This document shows positions 8,557 through 17,639 of a stretch of DNA of 64,000 bases, piece after piece (position 1 is the first letter of the stretch; every line of letters starts with the position of its first letter). Position numbers and translations under genes: made by a program. The notes below the pieces were generated by a model. It ran no database searches, was not told where the DNA came from, and saw only the letters and a list, made by a program, of their open reading frames with translations. Origin of the DNA: Deltaproteobacteria bacterium (GTDB lineage: Bacteria > Desulfobacterota > Desulfuromonadia > Desulfuromonadales > Geopsychrobacteraceae); assembly GCA_018399135.1 (NCBI GenBank), contig JAGYPB010000004.1, forward strand, positions 18,448 to 82,447. The letters are read 5' to 3'.

Positions 8557-10254
8557 TCATAGTCCCATCAGGGGGTCTGACAGACCAAGAACATACACGG
8601 CCACAAGGCCCAGGACTCCAGCGGCTATGAGGTAGTACATGGTTGGAATAATGGTCAAGCGTAGTGTTTTTCCTTCCTGTCCCAGCAGTCCAACCGTTGC
8701 CGAGGCGGCAACCACATTATGAATGGCGACCATATTTCCTGCTGCCGCGCCGATAGCCTGCAGGGAAACCATGACGGCCCCTGAAACACTGAGGGCGTTT
8801 GCTACTTCGAGCTGGAACTGGCTGAGCATCATGTTGCTGACCGTGTTGGATCCGGCAATGAATGCGCCCAGACCACCAACTGTTGGAGCAAGCAACGGAT
8901 AGATGGAACCAAAGGTCACAGCAACAAAGTCGGCCATTGCCACCGGCATGGATGCCAGGTCAGCGCCGTTGACCCCTGAATTGATTAAAATTCTAACCAT
9001 TGGGATAGTGAAGATCAGGACGAATCCGGCACCAAGCAGGGTTTTTCCGGCAGATCCGGCCGCTGCAGTAAACTGAGAGAATTTCATCTGGTGCAGAAAC
9101 AGAGTCAGCACACAGACAAAAAATAAAATACCACCGGGAAGATAGAGTGGTTCAATGCTGGCACTGATTCCCGTTTCGCCAAATATATTACGCCAGCCGA
9201 ATGTGAGGCTGAGCAGTGCGGACTTGAGAGCCGGAAAAATTCGACTGGCAACCAGAATCAAGGCAACCAGCAGATATGGGGTCCAGGCCAGGCTCAGGGA
9301 GATTTTCCGCTCGTCAGCGGTGGGTTTTTTAGGGGTGATAGTACCAACCCAGGCCCGTGGCCACTTATTTTGTGGCGGAAAATCCCATACTGTTTTCGGC
9401 ACGAGAAAGCCTTTTCTGGCCGCCGGTACAACAATAGTGAGGCCGACCAGCGCGCCGACGATGGAGGGGAACTCCGGTCCGAGAAACACTCCTGTAAGGG
9501 CATAGGGGACAGTAAAGGCCAGTCCGCTAAAAAGAGCGAAAGGTGTCATTGCCAGCCCTTCTTTCCAGCTCTTGTTTTTGCCGAAAAACCGGGTCAACAT
9601 CATGACCATCAGCAGGGGCATCAGGGTGCCGATGATGGCGTGACCGATAGCTACTTCTGAAGTAATCAGTTGCAGAAACAGGGCCCAGCTTGAACCTTCT
9701 GCGCTGAGTTGCTGACCAATGGCGATATGATCCAGGCCATTGGTTACGCCGATAATAATCGGGGTTCCGACGGCGCCGAAGGAAACTGGTGTCGATTGAA
9801 TCATCATGCCAACCATAATGGCCCCCAGAGCGGGAAAACCGATAGCGACCAGTAATGGTGCAGCGATGGCTGCCGGGGTGCCGAAACCGGAGGCTCCTTC
9901 AATAAAACAACCGAAAAGCCACGCTAGAATAAGTGCCTGAACACGTCGATCGGGACTGATATTTGTAAAGCCCGCCCGGATTGTAGAAATTGCACCGGAA
10001 TTTTGCAGCGTATTGAGCAGCATGATTGCTCCGAAAATAATCCAGAGCACTGCCGTTGTGACAATTATTCCCTGAATCGTTGAGGCAAGAATACGATTGA
10101 AGCTCATCTCCCAGAAAAATAGAGCAATGCCTGCCGCTGTAAGATAAACAAGAGGCATGGCCCGCCGCGCCGGCCAATGAAAACCGACAAGCAGAATGGC
10201 CGCGACGATAATTGGTGTTGCTGCGAGTAAAGCTTGAATTCCTGGTGACATCAT
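8557..10254 (-). CDS. lldP: L-lactate permease
   Basis: 565-residue integral membrane protein of the LctP/LldP lactate permease family, importing lactate with protons. The chain is almost continuous hydrophobic helices; family segments include [34 protein letters not shown] and the C-terminal [13 protein letters not shown]. The start at ATG 10254 (a second ATG follows immediately) has GGGG seven bases upstream; the longer reading frame to 10335 lacks this and adds an atypical leader. It lies on the opposite strand from the lactate dehydrogenase genes 4 kb away, which suggests a coordinated lactate regulon rather than one operon. Confidence 0.92.
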   Translation of the reverse strand: MMSPGIQALLAATPIIVAAILLVGFHWPARRAMPLVYLTAAGIALFFWEMSFNRILASTIQGIIVTTAVLWIIFGAIMLLNTLQNSGAISTIRAGFTNISPDRRVQALILAWLFGCFIEGASGFGTPAAIAAPLLVAIGFPALGAIMVGMMIQSTPVSFGAVGTPIIIGVTNGLDHIAIGQQLSAEGSSWALFLQLITSEVAIGHAIIGTLMPLLMVMMLTRFFGKNKSWKEGLAMTPFALFSGLAFTVPYALTGVFLGPEFPSIVGALVGLTIVVPAARKGFLVPKTVWDFPPQNKWPRAWVGTITPKKPTADERKISLSLAWTPYLLVALILVASRIFPALKSALLSLTFGWRNIFGETGISASIEPLYLPGGILFFVCVLTLFLHQMKFSQFTAAAGSAGKTLLGAGFVLIFTIPMVRILINSGVNGADLASMPVAMADFVAVTFGSIYPLLAPTVGGLGAFIAGSNTVSNMMLSQFQLEVANALSVSGAVMVSLQAIGAAAGNMVAIHNVVAASATVGLLGQEGKTLRLTIIPTMYYLIAAGVLGLVAVYVLGLSDPLMGL

Positions 10255-10807
10255 ACAACCCCTTGCGAAAAAGATTATTGTAGTCAACGTTCTGACGATC
10301 GAGTGCTGGTGGAGATAATTGAATTGTTCTATCAAGAGGTTTTGAAAATAGAAGGGTGCTTGTGATACGACTCCTCTTGCCTGACAACATCTAACCGGTC
10401 TCTTTCGACGTTGTTTGAACTATCGCTAGAGATGTTCCGATCAGCTCCAATGCGGCAGCGGGGGCAATATAAACGAAAAAGAACGATTGGTAAAGAGGTA
10501 AGACCAGTTAGTGGGTTGATCATTGTTCAGATAGGGACATGTCAACGGATCACGTAACTTTTTAAGTTTAAAGCAGGGACAAGGCCCTTCTTCCGATTTG
10601 ATGTAACGCGTCCTGTTTGTCCGGAGGGTAAAAAAGTTTCTGTTCAATTGTCTAAATATTTTTTACACTGCTGGTCTCTGACCAGGTTGTGTTATGCCGG
10701 GTCAGGTCTCGTTGATTCCTCAGTCTGCGCCCTTCGGAAACCCCGGATGGCCATAATGCCGTTTCCGGATTGAAACCAGTTAACCTCTACCGGCAAGATA
10801 CATACTT
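10255..10807. other. Divergent regulatory region between lldP and the AEC transporter
   Basis: About 550 bp without a gene. On the minus strand a TTGACA lies at 10545-10540 followed about 39 nt later by TGGTCTTACC (10506-10497), a degenerate relative of the TGGTC-N-GACCA operator. On the plus strand CTGGTC-TCT-GACCAG (10671-10685) is a perfect 6-bp inverted repeat with a 3-bp centre. I could not assign firm start sites. Confidence 0.4.
10671..10685 (+). promoter_or_regulatory. Operator-like inverted repeat upstream of AEC transporter
   Basis: CTGGTC-TCT-GACCAG, a perfect palindrome with a 3-bp centre, directly after a possible -10 (TACACT) and 123 bp before the AEC start. It has the same half-site (TGGTC/GACCA) as the lactate operators but different spacing, so a related regulator, or none, is possible. 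Confidence 0.4.
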
Positions 10808-11713
10808 ATGACTGATCTACTTTTTGTTTTTGCAAACGTTACTTTGCCGGTTTTTGGAATCGTCATTTTGGGCGCTCTGGTGGGAGGTCGCTTGCAATTA
10901 GAAGCTCGCACCCTTACCCGAGCGGCCTATTACGTTTTTGTCCCGGCATTTATCTTTCACTCCATCAGCACTGCTCACATCGATTTTTCCAGTGCCTTGA
11001 CGATGATTGGTTATATCGTTCTGGTTCACCTCATCGGTGTCGCCATTGCTATTGTCCTGGGGGTGGCTTTAAAACGCTCACGGGAGATGATAGCTGCCTT
11101 TGTGATGATTGCTTCATTTGGCAATGTCGGCAATTATGGTCTGGCGCTGATCCGTTTTCGTCTGGGTGAGGAGGCGATTGCTTCCGCTACAATCTTTTAT
11201 GTTGCCATTACCATTAGTGCATTTGTCATGTGTGTCGGTGCGGCGGGTTGGGCGCGGGGCGGAAAACGTGGGGCCGTCTGGCAGGTAGTGAAGACTCCGG
11301 CTCTGCTCGCTATGGTTCCTGCCGTTTTAGTTTCCTCAACAGACCTGCAGGTGCCGTTGATGGTGCAGCGGATGGTTGGTCTGCTGGCCGAGGCGATGAT
11401 CCCGGTCATGCTGTTTACTCTTGGATTGCAGATGCTTGAGCAAAAAAAGATCCAGTTTAATGCCGATGTTCTTCTCGGATCAGGTCTGCGGCTTCTTGTG
11501 GTTCCAATATTCGCAGTCCTGGTGGCAAGTGGTTTTTCTTTCGGTGCAACTGAACAAGCAGCTGGAATTCTTCAGGCAGCGATGCCGGCGGCCATTCTTG
11601 TTGCCATCATCGCCAAAGAGCATAATGTGGTGCCGGAATTTGTTACCTCGGTAGTGATTGTGTCAACGCTGATAAGTGTTGCCACCCTGACCGTCTGGAT
11701 GGTTATTCTCTAG
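10808..11713 (+). CDS. AEC-family transporter (auxin efflux carrier type)
   Basis: 301-residue membrane protein with about ten hydrophobic helices and the two-fold symmetric layout of the AEC family (FGNVGNYGLALIRF at residues 101-114, then a second half starting near 165 with the LFTLGLQMLEQ segment). Family members export or import small organic acids such as malate or malonate in bacteria. The substrate here is unknown; closeness to lactate genes and an operator-like repeat hints at a carboxylate. No clear Shine-Dalgarno precedes ATG 10808. Its stop overlaps by 4 bp the stop of the convergent trhA gene. Confidence 0.85.
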   Translation: MTDLLFVFANVTLPVFGIVILGALVGGRLQLEARTLTRAAYYVFVPAFIFHSISTAHIDFSSALTMIGYIVLVHLIGVAIAIVLGVALKRSREMIAAFVMIASFGNVGNYGLALIRFRLGEEAIASATIFYVAITISAFVMCVGAAGWARGGKRGAVWQVVKTPALLAMVPAVLVSSTDLQVPLMVQRMVGLLAEAMIPVMLFTLGLQMLEQKKIQFNADVLLGSGLRLLVVPIFAVLVASGFSFGATEQAAGILQAAMPAAILVAIIAKEHNVVPEFVTSVVIVSTLISVATLTVWMVIL

Positions 11714-12366
11714 CGCGGAACAACATAAAGCAATACCGCAAAAAAGTGAAAAATGCTGCCTGCCAGGACAAACAGGTGCCAGATGGCGTGGTTATAAGGT
11801 AGTTGTTTCCAGATGTAAAAAATGACCCCACCGGTATAGGTAAATCCCCCCGCCACCAGTAGCCGGATCCCGCCGGGGTCCAGGGCACTCAGGAGCGGAT
11901 TGATAGCGATCAGGATAATCCACCCCAGGGTCAGATAAAGTCCAAGAGAGAGTCCGCGTTTTTGCCCCAGGGGTGACACCTTGAGAATGATCCCCGTCAG
12001 GGCAATGCTCCACACTAGTGCAAATACCGACCAGCCCCAGGGGCCGCGCAGGTTAACCAGTAAGAAGGGGGTATAGGTGCCGGCAATCAGCAGATAGATG
12101 GCGACGTGGTCGAGTAGACGCAGAAGTTCTTTGGCGCGTGGAGCGGTGATCGAGTGATAGAGGGTGGATGTCAGATACAGCAGGATCATGGTGGCACCAA
12201 AGATGCTGCTGCTGACGACATGCCAGATATTTCCATGGGTTGCGGCAAGGTTGACCAGAACGACCAGTCCACAGATGGATAACAGTGCGCCAATGCCGTG
12301 GGTTAGGCTGTTGGCGATCTCTTCCCCGAGGCTGTATCTCTTTATGTATACGGGTTGTTCATTCAT
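11710..12366 (-). CDS. trhA: Hemolysin III / TrhA family membrane protein
   Basis: 218-residue, seven-helix membrane protein of the HlyIII/PAQR family (YqfA/TrhA). Conserved features: TLYHSI near residue 68, LLDHVAIYLLIAGTYTPF near 85-102, and the C-terminal NHAIWHLFVLAGSIFHF with the metal-binding histidines. The bacterial members affect membrane energetics and fatty-acid composition; the name haemolysin is historical. GAGGAA lies eight bases before the ATG. It is a single gene, convergent with the AEC transporter. Confidence 0.9.
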   Translation of the reverse strand: MNEQPVYIKRYSLGEEIANSLTHGIGALLSICGLVVLVNLAATHGNIWHVVSSSIFGATMILLYLTSTLYHSITAPRAKELLRLLDHVAIYLLIAGTYTPFLLVNLRGPWGWSVFALVWSIALTGIILKVSPLGQKRGLSLGLYLTLGWIILIAINPLLSALDPGGIRLLVAGGFTYTGGVIFYIWKQLPYNHAIWHLFVLAGSIFHFFAVLLYVVPR

Positions 12367-12517
12367 CAGCGGTTCCTCGCTTGTAAAAGCTGCCTTGTTC
12401 GTTGAAAGTATAGCATTGACGTAAAGGTCAATTGGCGCTCAAACCTGTTATTTTACAAAAGTATTACGTTGACCTTTCCCCCGATTGCCACATTCTGAAA
12501 AAACTTTCAAAATCGCA

Positions 12518-12546
12518 TTGACAAACATGACCACAATAGTTATATT
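12518..12546 (+). promoter_or_regulatory. Near-consensus sigma-70 promoter
   Basis: TTGACA (12518-12523), exactly 17-bp spacer, TATATT (12541-12546). Predicted start is near 12553. The only downstream feature before gspA is a strong terminator at 12622-12658. No TGGTC-type operator is present, unlike the promoter at 4917. Confidence 0.8.
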
Positions 12547-12552
12547 TGACTC

Positions 12553-12658
12553 AAATACACTTTGTTGTGGCAGGCAAAAGGTATTTAAAGTAGTACTCTC
12601 TCGTTACCTCCTTAGTGTGTCGCCCCGTGATCCCCTCCTGATCACGGGGCATTTTTTT
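12553..12658 (+). ncRNA. Candidate small RNA 2
   Basis: About 106-nt predicted transcript from the consensus promoter at 12518 to the terminator. It lies between divergent genes, so the terminator cannot serve an upstream plus-strand gene; that makes an orphan transcript the simplest reading. It has TACTCTCTC and ACCTCC tracts in the single-stranded part and a CCCUCCU terminator loop. Layout matches candidate RNA 1 at 4951-5091. Function is unknown; pairing to ribosome-binding sites through the C-rich loop is inference. Confidence 0.65.
12622..12658 (+). terminator. Rho-independent terminator of small RNA 2
   Basis: Perfect 11-bp stem GCCCCGTGATC (12622-12632) with GATCACGGGGC (12640-12650), loop CCCTCCT, then seven T residues. 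Confidence 0.92.
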
Positions 12659-12760
12659 GTTTGACGCCATCTATCGTTTCAGCTGACCTTGATTTGTCGT
12701 TTGTGGTATATCCTGTCCATTGTGATCATTTTGTCGGCCAAGGCAGGGTTTAGGGTATTC

Positions 12761-14428
12761 ATGTACAAAGAATATTTCGGGCTTAAGGAAGAACCTTTTT
12801 CCATTGCACCCGATCCACAATTTCTCTATATGAGTGAGAAGCACCGTGAGGCTCTTGCCCATCTGATCTACGGCATGAAAGCTGATAGCGGATTTGTCCT
12901 TCTGACCGGTGAGGTGGGTACCGGCAAGACTACTGTTTGTCGTTGTCTGCTGAATCAGATTCCGGATCACTCCGAGGTTGCATTTATTCTTAATCCCAAG
13001 TTGTCAGTCGTCGAATTGCTGGCAACGATCTGTGATGAGTTGAGGATTCAGTACCCTCCCGGAACTACCAGTATCAAGGTGTTTGTCGATCATTTGAATT
13101 TGTTTCTGCTTGACGCCCACAGTCGTGAAAAGAGAGTCATTCTGATTATTGATGAGGCGCAGAATCTGAGTATTGATGTGCTTGAACAGATCCGCTTGCT
13201 GACCAATCTGGAAACCGACAAACGTAAACTGTTGCAGGTAATTCTCCTCGGCCAACCGGAACTCAATCGGCTGCTGGAACGTCCCGAGTTGCGTCAATTA
13301 GCGCAGCGGGTTACTGCCCGTTATCATCTTGAGCCACTTTTACTGCACAACATATCGGCCTATCTGAGCTATCGCCTGGCAAAAGCCGGTGTTGAACGTC
13401 CGCTTTTTTCGCCGGCTGCCATCAAAAAACTCTATCGTTTAAGCGGTGGTGTGCCACGGTTGATTAACCTGATCAGTGATCGTGCCCTATTGGGAGCTTA
13501 TTCTCGTGGAGAACACCAGGTCAATCCGAAGGTGTTGACGCAGGCTGCCAGGGAAATATTTGGTACTGACTACAAGCAACAAACAGCGGACAAATGGTTT
13601 TTTTCGGTCGTGTTGCTGTTGCTAATTGTCGTTGCTACCGTTGTTGCCATGTTGTTGTTTTTACCTTCCCCGCAGCAACAGGAACCGGTGGCAATGATGC
13701 CGGTAGCGCCAAAGCCGGCGGATGTGATCGTCACGCAACGACCTGGTGAAAGTCAGTTGCCGCCGGAGGCTCAGTTGTCACTGGAACAGCCAGAACCCAT
13801 CCTGGCTATTGTTCCGCCGGCGCAGACAACTGCTGACCAGAGTCGCAATCAGGCGATGCAGGCATTGCTTGCGCTGTGGGGTTACACCGATTCTGTTGAT
13901 CAGACAACCATTACAATACTTGCTGATGCGCATGGTCTTGCCCTGCATGAAGAAGAGGGAAATCTGACTCTGCTGCGCACATTGAATCACCCGGCCGTTC
14001 TGTCGGTGACTGATGCGTATGGAGATGGTGGATTTTATGCCTTGTTGACAGCTCTCGACGCAGCAAATGCGACCCTGGTTGTTGGCACGGATTTGCTCAG
14101 GGTTCCTGTTACCACCCTGCTGAATCAATGGAGTGGTCAGTTTACCATGCTCTGGCAGCCTCCTCCGGGTTATGAAGGAATTCTGCGACAAGGTGATGAA
14201 GGGATTATCGTCTACTGGCTTGAGCAGCAGCTGGCCCAGCTGGGCGGTCGTGATCCGCGCGACGAAGTCTCACTGCGTTTTGATCATCAGATGATGGATG
14301 ATGTGCGCCGCTTTCAGCGTCGTTACGGCTTGGTTCCTGATGGGCATGTAGGTCCTAATACCCTGGTAACTATGAACGCCTTGAGGACAACGGATCAGCC
14401 GCGTCTAGCCAATCATCGGGAGCAATGA
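12761..14428 (+). CDS. GspA/ExeA-type AAA ATPase with peptidoglycan-binding domain
   Basis: 555-residue protein of the ExeA/GspA family, which with GspB helps type II secretion secretins assemble through peptidoglycan. An AAA domain occupies residues 1-270 with MYKEYFGLKEEPFSIAPDP at the start, Walker A GEVGTGKTT near 48 and Walker B VILIIDEAQN. A single membrane helix (residues 286-306) follows, then a Pro-rich linker and a periplasmic C-terminus ending in a PG_binding_1 domain (VRRFQRRYGLVPDGHVGPNTL). ATG 12761 follows AGGG; the upstream frame to 12689 is unlikely. Its stop overlaps gspB's first ATG. No other secretion genes lie here. Confidence 0.85.
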   Translation: MYKEYFGLKEEPFSIAPDPQFLYMSEKHREALAHLIYGMKADSGFVLLTGEVGTGKTTVCRCLLNQIPDHSEVAFILNPKLSVVELLATICDELRIQYPPGTTSIKVFVDHLNLFLLDAHSREKRVILIIDEAQNLSIDVLEQIRLLTNLETDKRKLLQVILLGQPELNRLLERPELRQLAQRVTARYHLEPLLLHNISAYLSYRLAKAGVERPLFSPAAIKKLYRLSGGVPRLINLISDRALLGAYSRGEHQVNPKVLTQAAREIFGTDYKQQTADKWFFSVVLLLLIVVATVVAMLLFLPSPQQQEPVAMMPVAPKPADVIVTQRPGESQLPPEAQLSLEQPEPILAIVPPAQTTADQSRNQAMQALLALWGYTDSVDQTTITILADAHGLALHEEEGNLTLLRTLNHPAVLSVTDAYGDGGFYALLTALDAANATLVVGTDLLRVPVTTLLNQWSGQFTMLWQPPPGYEGILRQGDEGIIVYWLEQQLAQLGGRDPRDEVSLRFDHQMMDDVRRFQRRYGLVPDGHVGPNTLVTMNALRTTDQPRLANHREQ

Positions 14429-14430
14429 AT

Positions 14431-15135
14431 ATGTCATTTATTCTTGATGCCTTAAAAAAGTCGGAACATAAACGCCGAGCACAGGCTGGTGGTGAACCTG
14501 CACCTCTTTATGGGGTGAACGAAACTAAAATCGGCAGACGTCGACAATCGAAAATTTTTGTGATGTTTTTTATGTTGCCGGGAATTTTTCTGTTGCTTGC
14601 TGTCCTGGTATGGCAACGTCCCTGGGTGGTGCAGAATGACCCGGTGCTAGCGGTGACGGTAGTTGCCGAGCAATTATCTACTGTGCCGGCAAGACAAGGC
14701 GCGACTGCCGCTAATCAAACGCCTGCGGTGGTAGAGCAACGACAGATGGAGATCCCCGCCACCGTGACACAACCACAAGTAGAGGCTGAACCCGGGATAA
14801 GGGTGCAACCTTCAGCGGATGAATCCGTTGAGACAGCTGTTGAAGCTCAAATAATGTCACCAATAGTTGCGCAACCAACCCCTGCGGAGGGAGATCAGGT
14901 CTACAGTATCAGTGACCTGCCGGCCGATGTTCGCCGCCGTCTGCCCGCATTGCAGATGGCGCTGCATGCTTACAACGCCACAGATGCTCAGGCCAGTCTG
15001 GTACAGATCAACGGTCATCTGGTGCGCGAGGGAGCACAAATAGCGGAAAACCTCAGTGTTGACGAAATTACCGGCGAAGGGGCTGTCTTACGTTCAGGTA
15101 TCTACCGTTTTTTGCTTCCTCGACGTGGTCAGTGA
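14431..15135 (+). CDS. GspB-like general secretion pathway protein
   Basis: 234-residue partner of GspA. It begins MSFILDALKKSEHKRR, the N-terminal cytoplasmic motif typical of GspB, followed by one membrane helix (residues about 37-56), a long Pro/Gln/Val-rich periplasmic linker and a GspB_C domain (VYSISDLPADVRRRLP through GIYRFLLP). ATG 14431 is chosen over ATG 14425 because GGGAG lies eight bases before it. Translationally coupled to gspA. Its last 7 bp overlap the convergent glycerate kinase gene. Confidence 0.85.
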   Translation: MSFILDALKKSEHKRRAQAGGEPAPLYGVNETKIGRRRQSKIFVMFFMLPGIFLLLAVLVWQRPWVVQNDPVLAVTVVAEQLSTVPARQGATAANQTPAVVEQRQMEIPATVTQPQVEAEPGIRVQPSADESVETAVEAQIMSPIVAQPTPAEGDQVYSISDLPADVRRRLPALQMALHAYNATDAQASLVQINGHLVREGAQIAENLSVDEITGEGAVLRSGIYRFLLPRRGQ

Positions 15136-16535
15136 ACAATAACCATTTGTAGATCGCCAACATTGGTGTTGGTTGGCCCGCTGGTCAGGTGTCCTTCGAC
15201 TTTTTCAAAAAAATGGTAGGAATCGTTGTTGTTAAGGTAGCGTTCCATGTCCGGAGCAGCAATTTTTGCTCGTGATAGAATGTCAATATCAGCAAAGGCT
15301 CCAGCGGTATCGGTGGGACCGTCGTTGCCGTCGGTTGCTGCCGATAAAAAACAGACCTGAGCTTGCTGATGGTTGTCCCATCCGGCCAGCTCCTGCAAAA
15401 AAGCCAGTGCCAGTTCCTGATTACGCCCCCCTTTGCCGTTCCCTTGTAGCGTTACTACCGTTTCCCCACCAAACAGCAGACAGGCCGGCTTTTCCATGAA
15501 CAGGTCACTATTGGCAACCTCGCGGGCAATTGTTGCCAGGTAACGGGCGGCGTTGCGGGCTTCACCGGTGATCATGACGCTGCCGGCCCTGGTGTTGTAG
15601 CCAAGTTGTTGTGCCTGGCGCTCTGCCGCTAACAGGGCATGGCGGTTGGTCCCGATGAGGATGTTGGTGGCATAGCTCAGGCATGCGTCCCCCTCCTTGG
15701 GCGTTTCAGCGATTCTCCCTTCCTGCCCGTGCTCAAGGGCCGACAGAATAGCGGCCGGGGTGCGGGAGCGGAGCTGGTAGCGATCAATGAGACTGATCGC
15801 GTCGCTGAAGGTGGTTGGGTCGGCACTGGTCAGGCCGGAGGCGATGCTGCCAAGGTCGTCGCCGACAACGTCAGACAGAATAAAGTTCAAGCTCCGGGCC
15901 GGAGCTGCCAGACGTAGAAAACGCCCACCCTTGATAGCGGACAAGTGTTTGCGGATACAGTTAATTTCTTCGATGGGTGCGCCACAGCCCAGCAGCAGGC
16001 TGGTGAGTTGCTGTTTGTCGGCCAGGGAAACAGCTGCCACGTCAGCCGAAGCCTCCTGGTCGAGGGGGTAGGGGAGCAACGCTGAAGCTCCCCCGGAAAG
16101 ACAGTTAATGATCAGGGTATTTTCGTCAGCGGCTCTGGCCAGTTCCGCTAATCGACGTGCGGCCACCACCCCACGCTGATCGGGGATCGGATGTGCAGCT
16201 TCGAAAACCTCGGTTCGCTGCAACGGTTCGAGGTGTCCCTCTTTGACGCAGATCATCCCGCTGGTGATGCGATTTCCCAACAGTTCTTCGAATGCTCGTG
16301 CCATCGGGGCCGTGGCCTTGCCTGCACCCAGCAGCAGAATGCGGTTATAGTAGGTCAGGTCAAGGTCGATTGCCAGATCTTCGGTTTTAACCTGCAATAG
16401 ATTTCCTGACAGGCTGACCATGCTTTTGATAGCCTGGTAAGGATCAACCCTTTTCAACGCAGCGCGAAATATCTGATGCAGATGGTGGCGACAAGTTTCT
16501 GGGGAGAGCGTTGATGGGCTTGGTCTGTCTTTCAT
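15129..16535 (-). CDS. Glycerate 2-kinase (MOFRL family)
   Basis: 468-residue cytoplasmic kinase that phosphorylates D-glycerate to 2-phosphoglycerate. Family landmarks: LLLGAGKATAPMARAFEELL near the N-terminus, NCLSGGASALL (phosphate-binding loop), and the C-terminal MOFRL domain with GGRNQELALAFL and SAATDGNDGPTDTAGAF. The ATG at 16535 is used; an upstream TTG at 16553 is in frame but has no ribosome site. A lone gene, convergent with gspB. Confidence 0.9.
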   Translation of the reverse strand: MKDRPSPSTLSPETCRHHLHQIFRAALKRVDPYQAIKSMVSLSGNLLQVKTEDLAIDLDLTYYNRILLLGAGKATAPMARAFEELLGNRITSGMICVKEGHLEPLQRTEVFEAAHPIPDQRGVVAARRLAELARAADENTLIINCLSGGASALLPYPLDQEASADVAAVSLADKQQLTSLLLGCGAPIEEINCIRKHLSAIKGGRFLRLAAPARSLNFILSDVVGDDLGSIASGLTSADPTTFSDAISLIDRYQLRSRTPAAILSALEHGQEGRIAETPKEGDACLSYATNILIGTNRHALLAAERQAQQLGYNTRAGSVMITGEARNAARYLATIAREVANSDLFMEKPACLLFGGETVVTLQGNGKGGRNQELALAFLQELAGWDNHQQAQVCFLSAATDGNDGPTDTAGAFADIDILSRAKIAAPDMERYLNNNDSYHFFEKVEGHLTSGPTNTNVGDLQMVIVH

Positions 16536-16668
16536 GTAAGTGATCCAGAGCAAGGGTTAAAAGGGAAGTCCATTTTTCATTGAATTTTACTCTGATTCCT
16601 GCTTTAAGTTCTAGCGCTTTATTAACCGGACTTGATCAATCAATGGCTATTTCTAACAGGTTTATCAA

Positions 16669-17529
16669 ATGACAAATAAGCAACTGATGGACTGGCGTAT
16701 CCGTTTGTACTACTGGCTTGAAAGCCGCACCATCCAGCGGCTGGTGATTGTTGTAATTATGACAAATGCGGTGCTCCTGGGACTGGAAACGGTACCGAGC
16801 ATCAACGAACCTTACGGACATCTGCTTTATCAGCTGGATCGTTTGTGTTTGATTATTTTTGTGGTGGAACTGACCCTGGCGATCGTTGCCATGGGACCGC
16901 GAGGGTTTTTCCGTGAGCCCTGGCGAGTGTTCGATTTTATTGTGGTCGGTATCGCCCTGGTACCCGCGTCGGGCGCCTTCAGTATTTTGCGCAGTTTAAG
17001 GGTGCTGCGGGTGTTGCGCCTGGCCTCGGCATCGCCGCGCATGCGGGTCGTGGTGTCGGCGCTTTTGGCGGCCATTCCCGGCATGAGTTCCATTATTGCT
17101 CTATTGCTGCTGGTGTTTTACGTCGCGGCAGTCATGAGTACCAAGCTGTTCGGGGCCGATTTCCCTGACTGGTTCGGCTCCATTAACGCCTCTATGTACA
17201 CCCTGTTTCAGATCATGACTCTGGAGAGCTGGTCGATGGGGATTGTGCGTCCGGTGCTCGAGGTTTTTCCCTACGCCTGGCTGTTTTTTGTCCCCTTTAT
17301 CATCCTGGCGACCTTTACCATGCTGAACCTGTTTATCGCCGTGATTGTTGATGCCATGCAGAGTCAGGCCCATCTCGCACAGAAAGAACAGATGCGCGAA
17401 ATTGAGGAACTGGCAGAGGAAAAAGAACGGGAACTACACCGGGATATCGACAGTCTGCGGGGTGAGATCCGTGAACTGAAGGAGATGCTCAAGGGCGGTT
17501 CGGCTACAATGCCTGTTATTAAACCGTAG
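16669..17529 (+). CDS. NaChBac/NavMs-type voltage-gated sodium channel
   Basis: 286-residue six-helix ion channel subunit expected to form a homotetramer. The S4 voltage sensor (residues 104-127) has Arg at every third position (R108, R111, R114, R117). The pore loop carries TLESWSM at 184-190, the sodium-selectivity filter of the NavMs group. After S6 (206-230) there is an acidic neck and a long C-terminal coiled coil rich in E, K and L (residues 235-275), as in NavMs and NaChBac. This implies sodium bioenergetics or motility signalling in a marine organism; the physiological role is unknown. Confidence 0.9.
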   Translation: MTNKQLMDWRIRLYYWLESRTIQRLVIVVIMTNAVLLGLETVPSINEPYGHLLYQLDRLCLIIFVVELTLAIVAMGPRGFFREPWRVFDFIVVGIALVPASGAFSILRSLRVLRVLRLASASPRMRVVVSALLAAIPGMSSIIALLLLVFYVAAVMSTKLFGADFPDWFGSINASMYTLFQIMTLESWSMGIVRPVLEVFPYAWLFFVPFIILATFTMLNLFIAVIVDAMQSQAHLAQKEQMREIEELAEEKERELHRDIDSLRGEIRELKEMLKGGSATMPVIKP

Positions 17530-17549
17530 GGGCAATTCATGAATTGCCC
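17530..17549. repeat. Perfect 20-bp palindromic repeat, copy 1
   Basis: GGGCAATTCATGAATTGCCC, a perfect palindrome immediately after the sodium channel stop. This matches a widespread family of intergenic palindromes with an ATTCATGAAT core. A sister copy lies 32 bp downstream. Confidence 0.8.
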
Positions 17550-17581
17550 TTTCACCAGATCCCGGTCCGTTACCAAACAAG

Positions 17582-17601
17582 GGGCCGTTCATGAACGGCC
17601 C
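17582..17601. repeat. Perfect 20-bp palindromic repeat, copy 2
   Basis: GGGCCGTTCATGAACGGCCC; the arms differ from copy 1 by compensatory changes that keep the palindrome perfect, which suggests selection for the hairpin or cruciform structure. Confidence 0.8.
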
Positions 17602-17639
17602 TTACACCGCCCCAACATCAGACCCACAGGAATTCAACA

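Larger units (their letters stand above)
12367..12760. other. Intergenic region between trhA and gspA
   Basis: About 390 bp between divergent genes. It holds a near-perfect promoter, a candidate small RNA and its terminator (12518-12658), then about 100 bp before the gspA start. Nothing else was recognised. Confidence 0.6.

Noticed and set aside
10496..10506. TGGTCTTACC as a full lactate operator for lldP
   Set aside because: Two mismatches in the second half-site and 39-nt spacing from TTGACA instead of 31-32; kept only as a weak hint in the region entry.
14083..14099. Sigma-54-like TGGCACG...TTGC inside gspA
   Set aside because: The GG to GC distance is 9 bp instead of 10, and it is within coding sequence.
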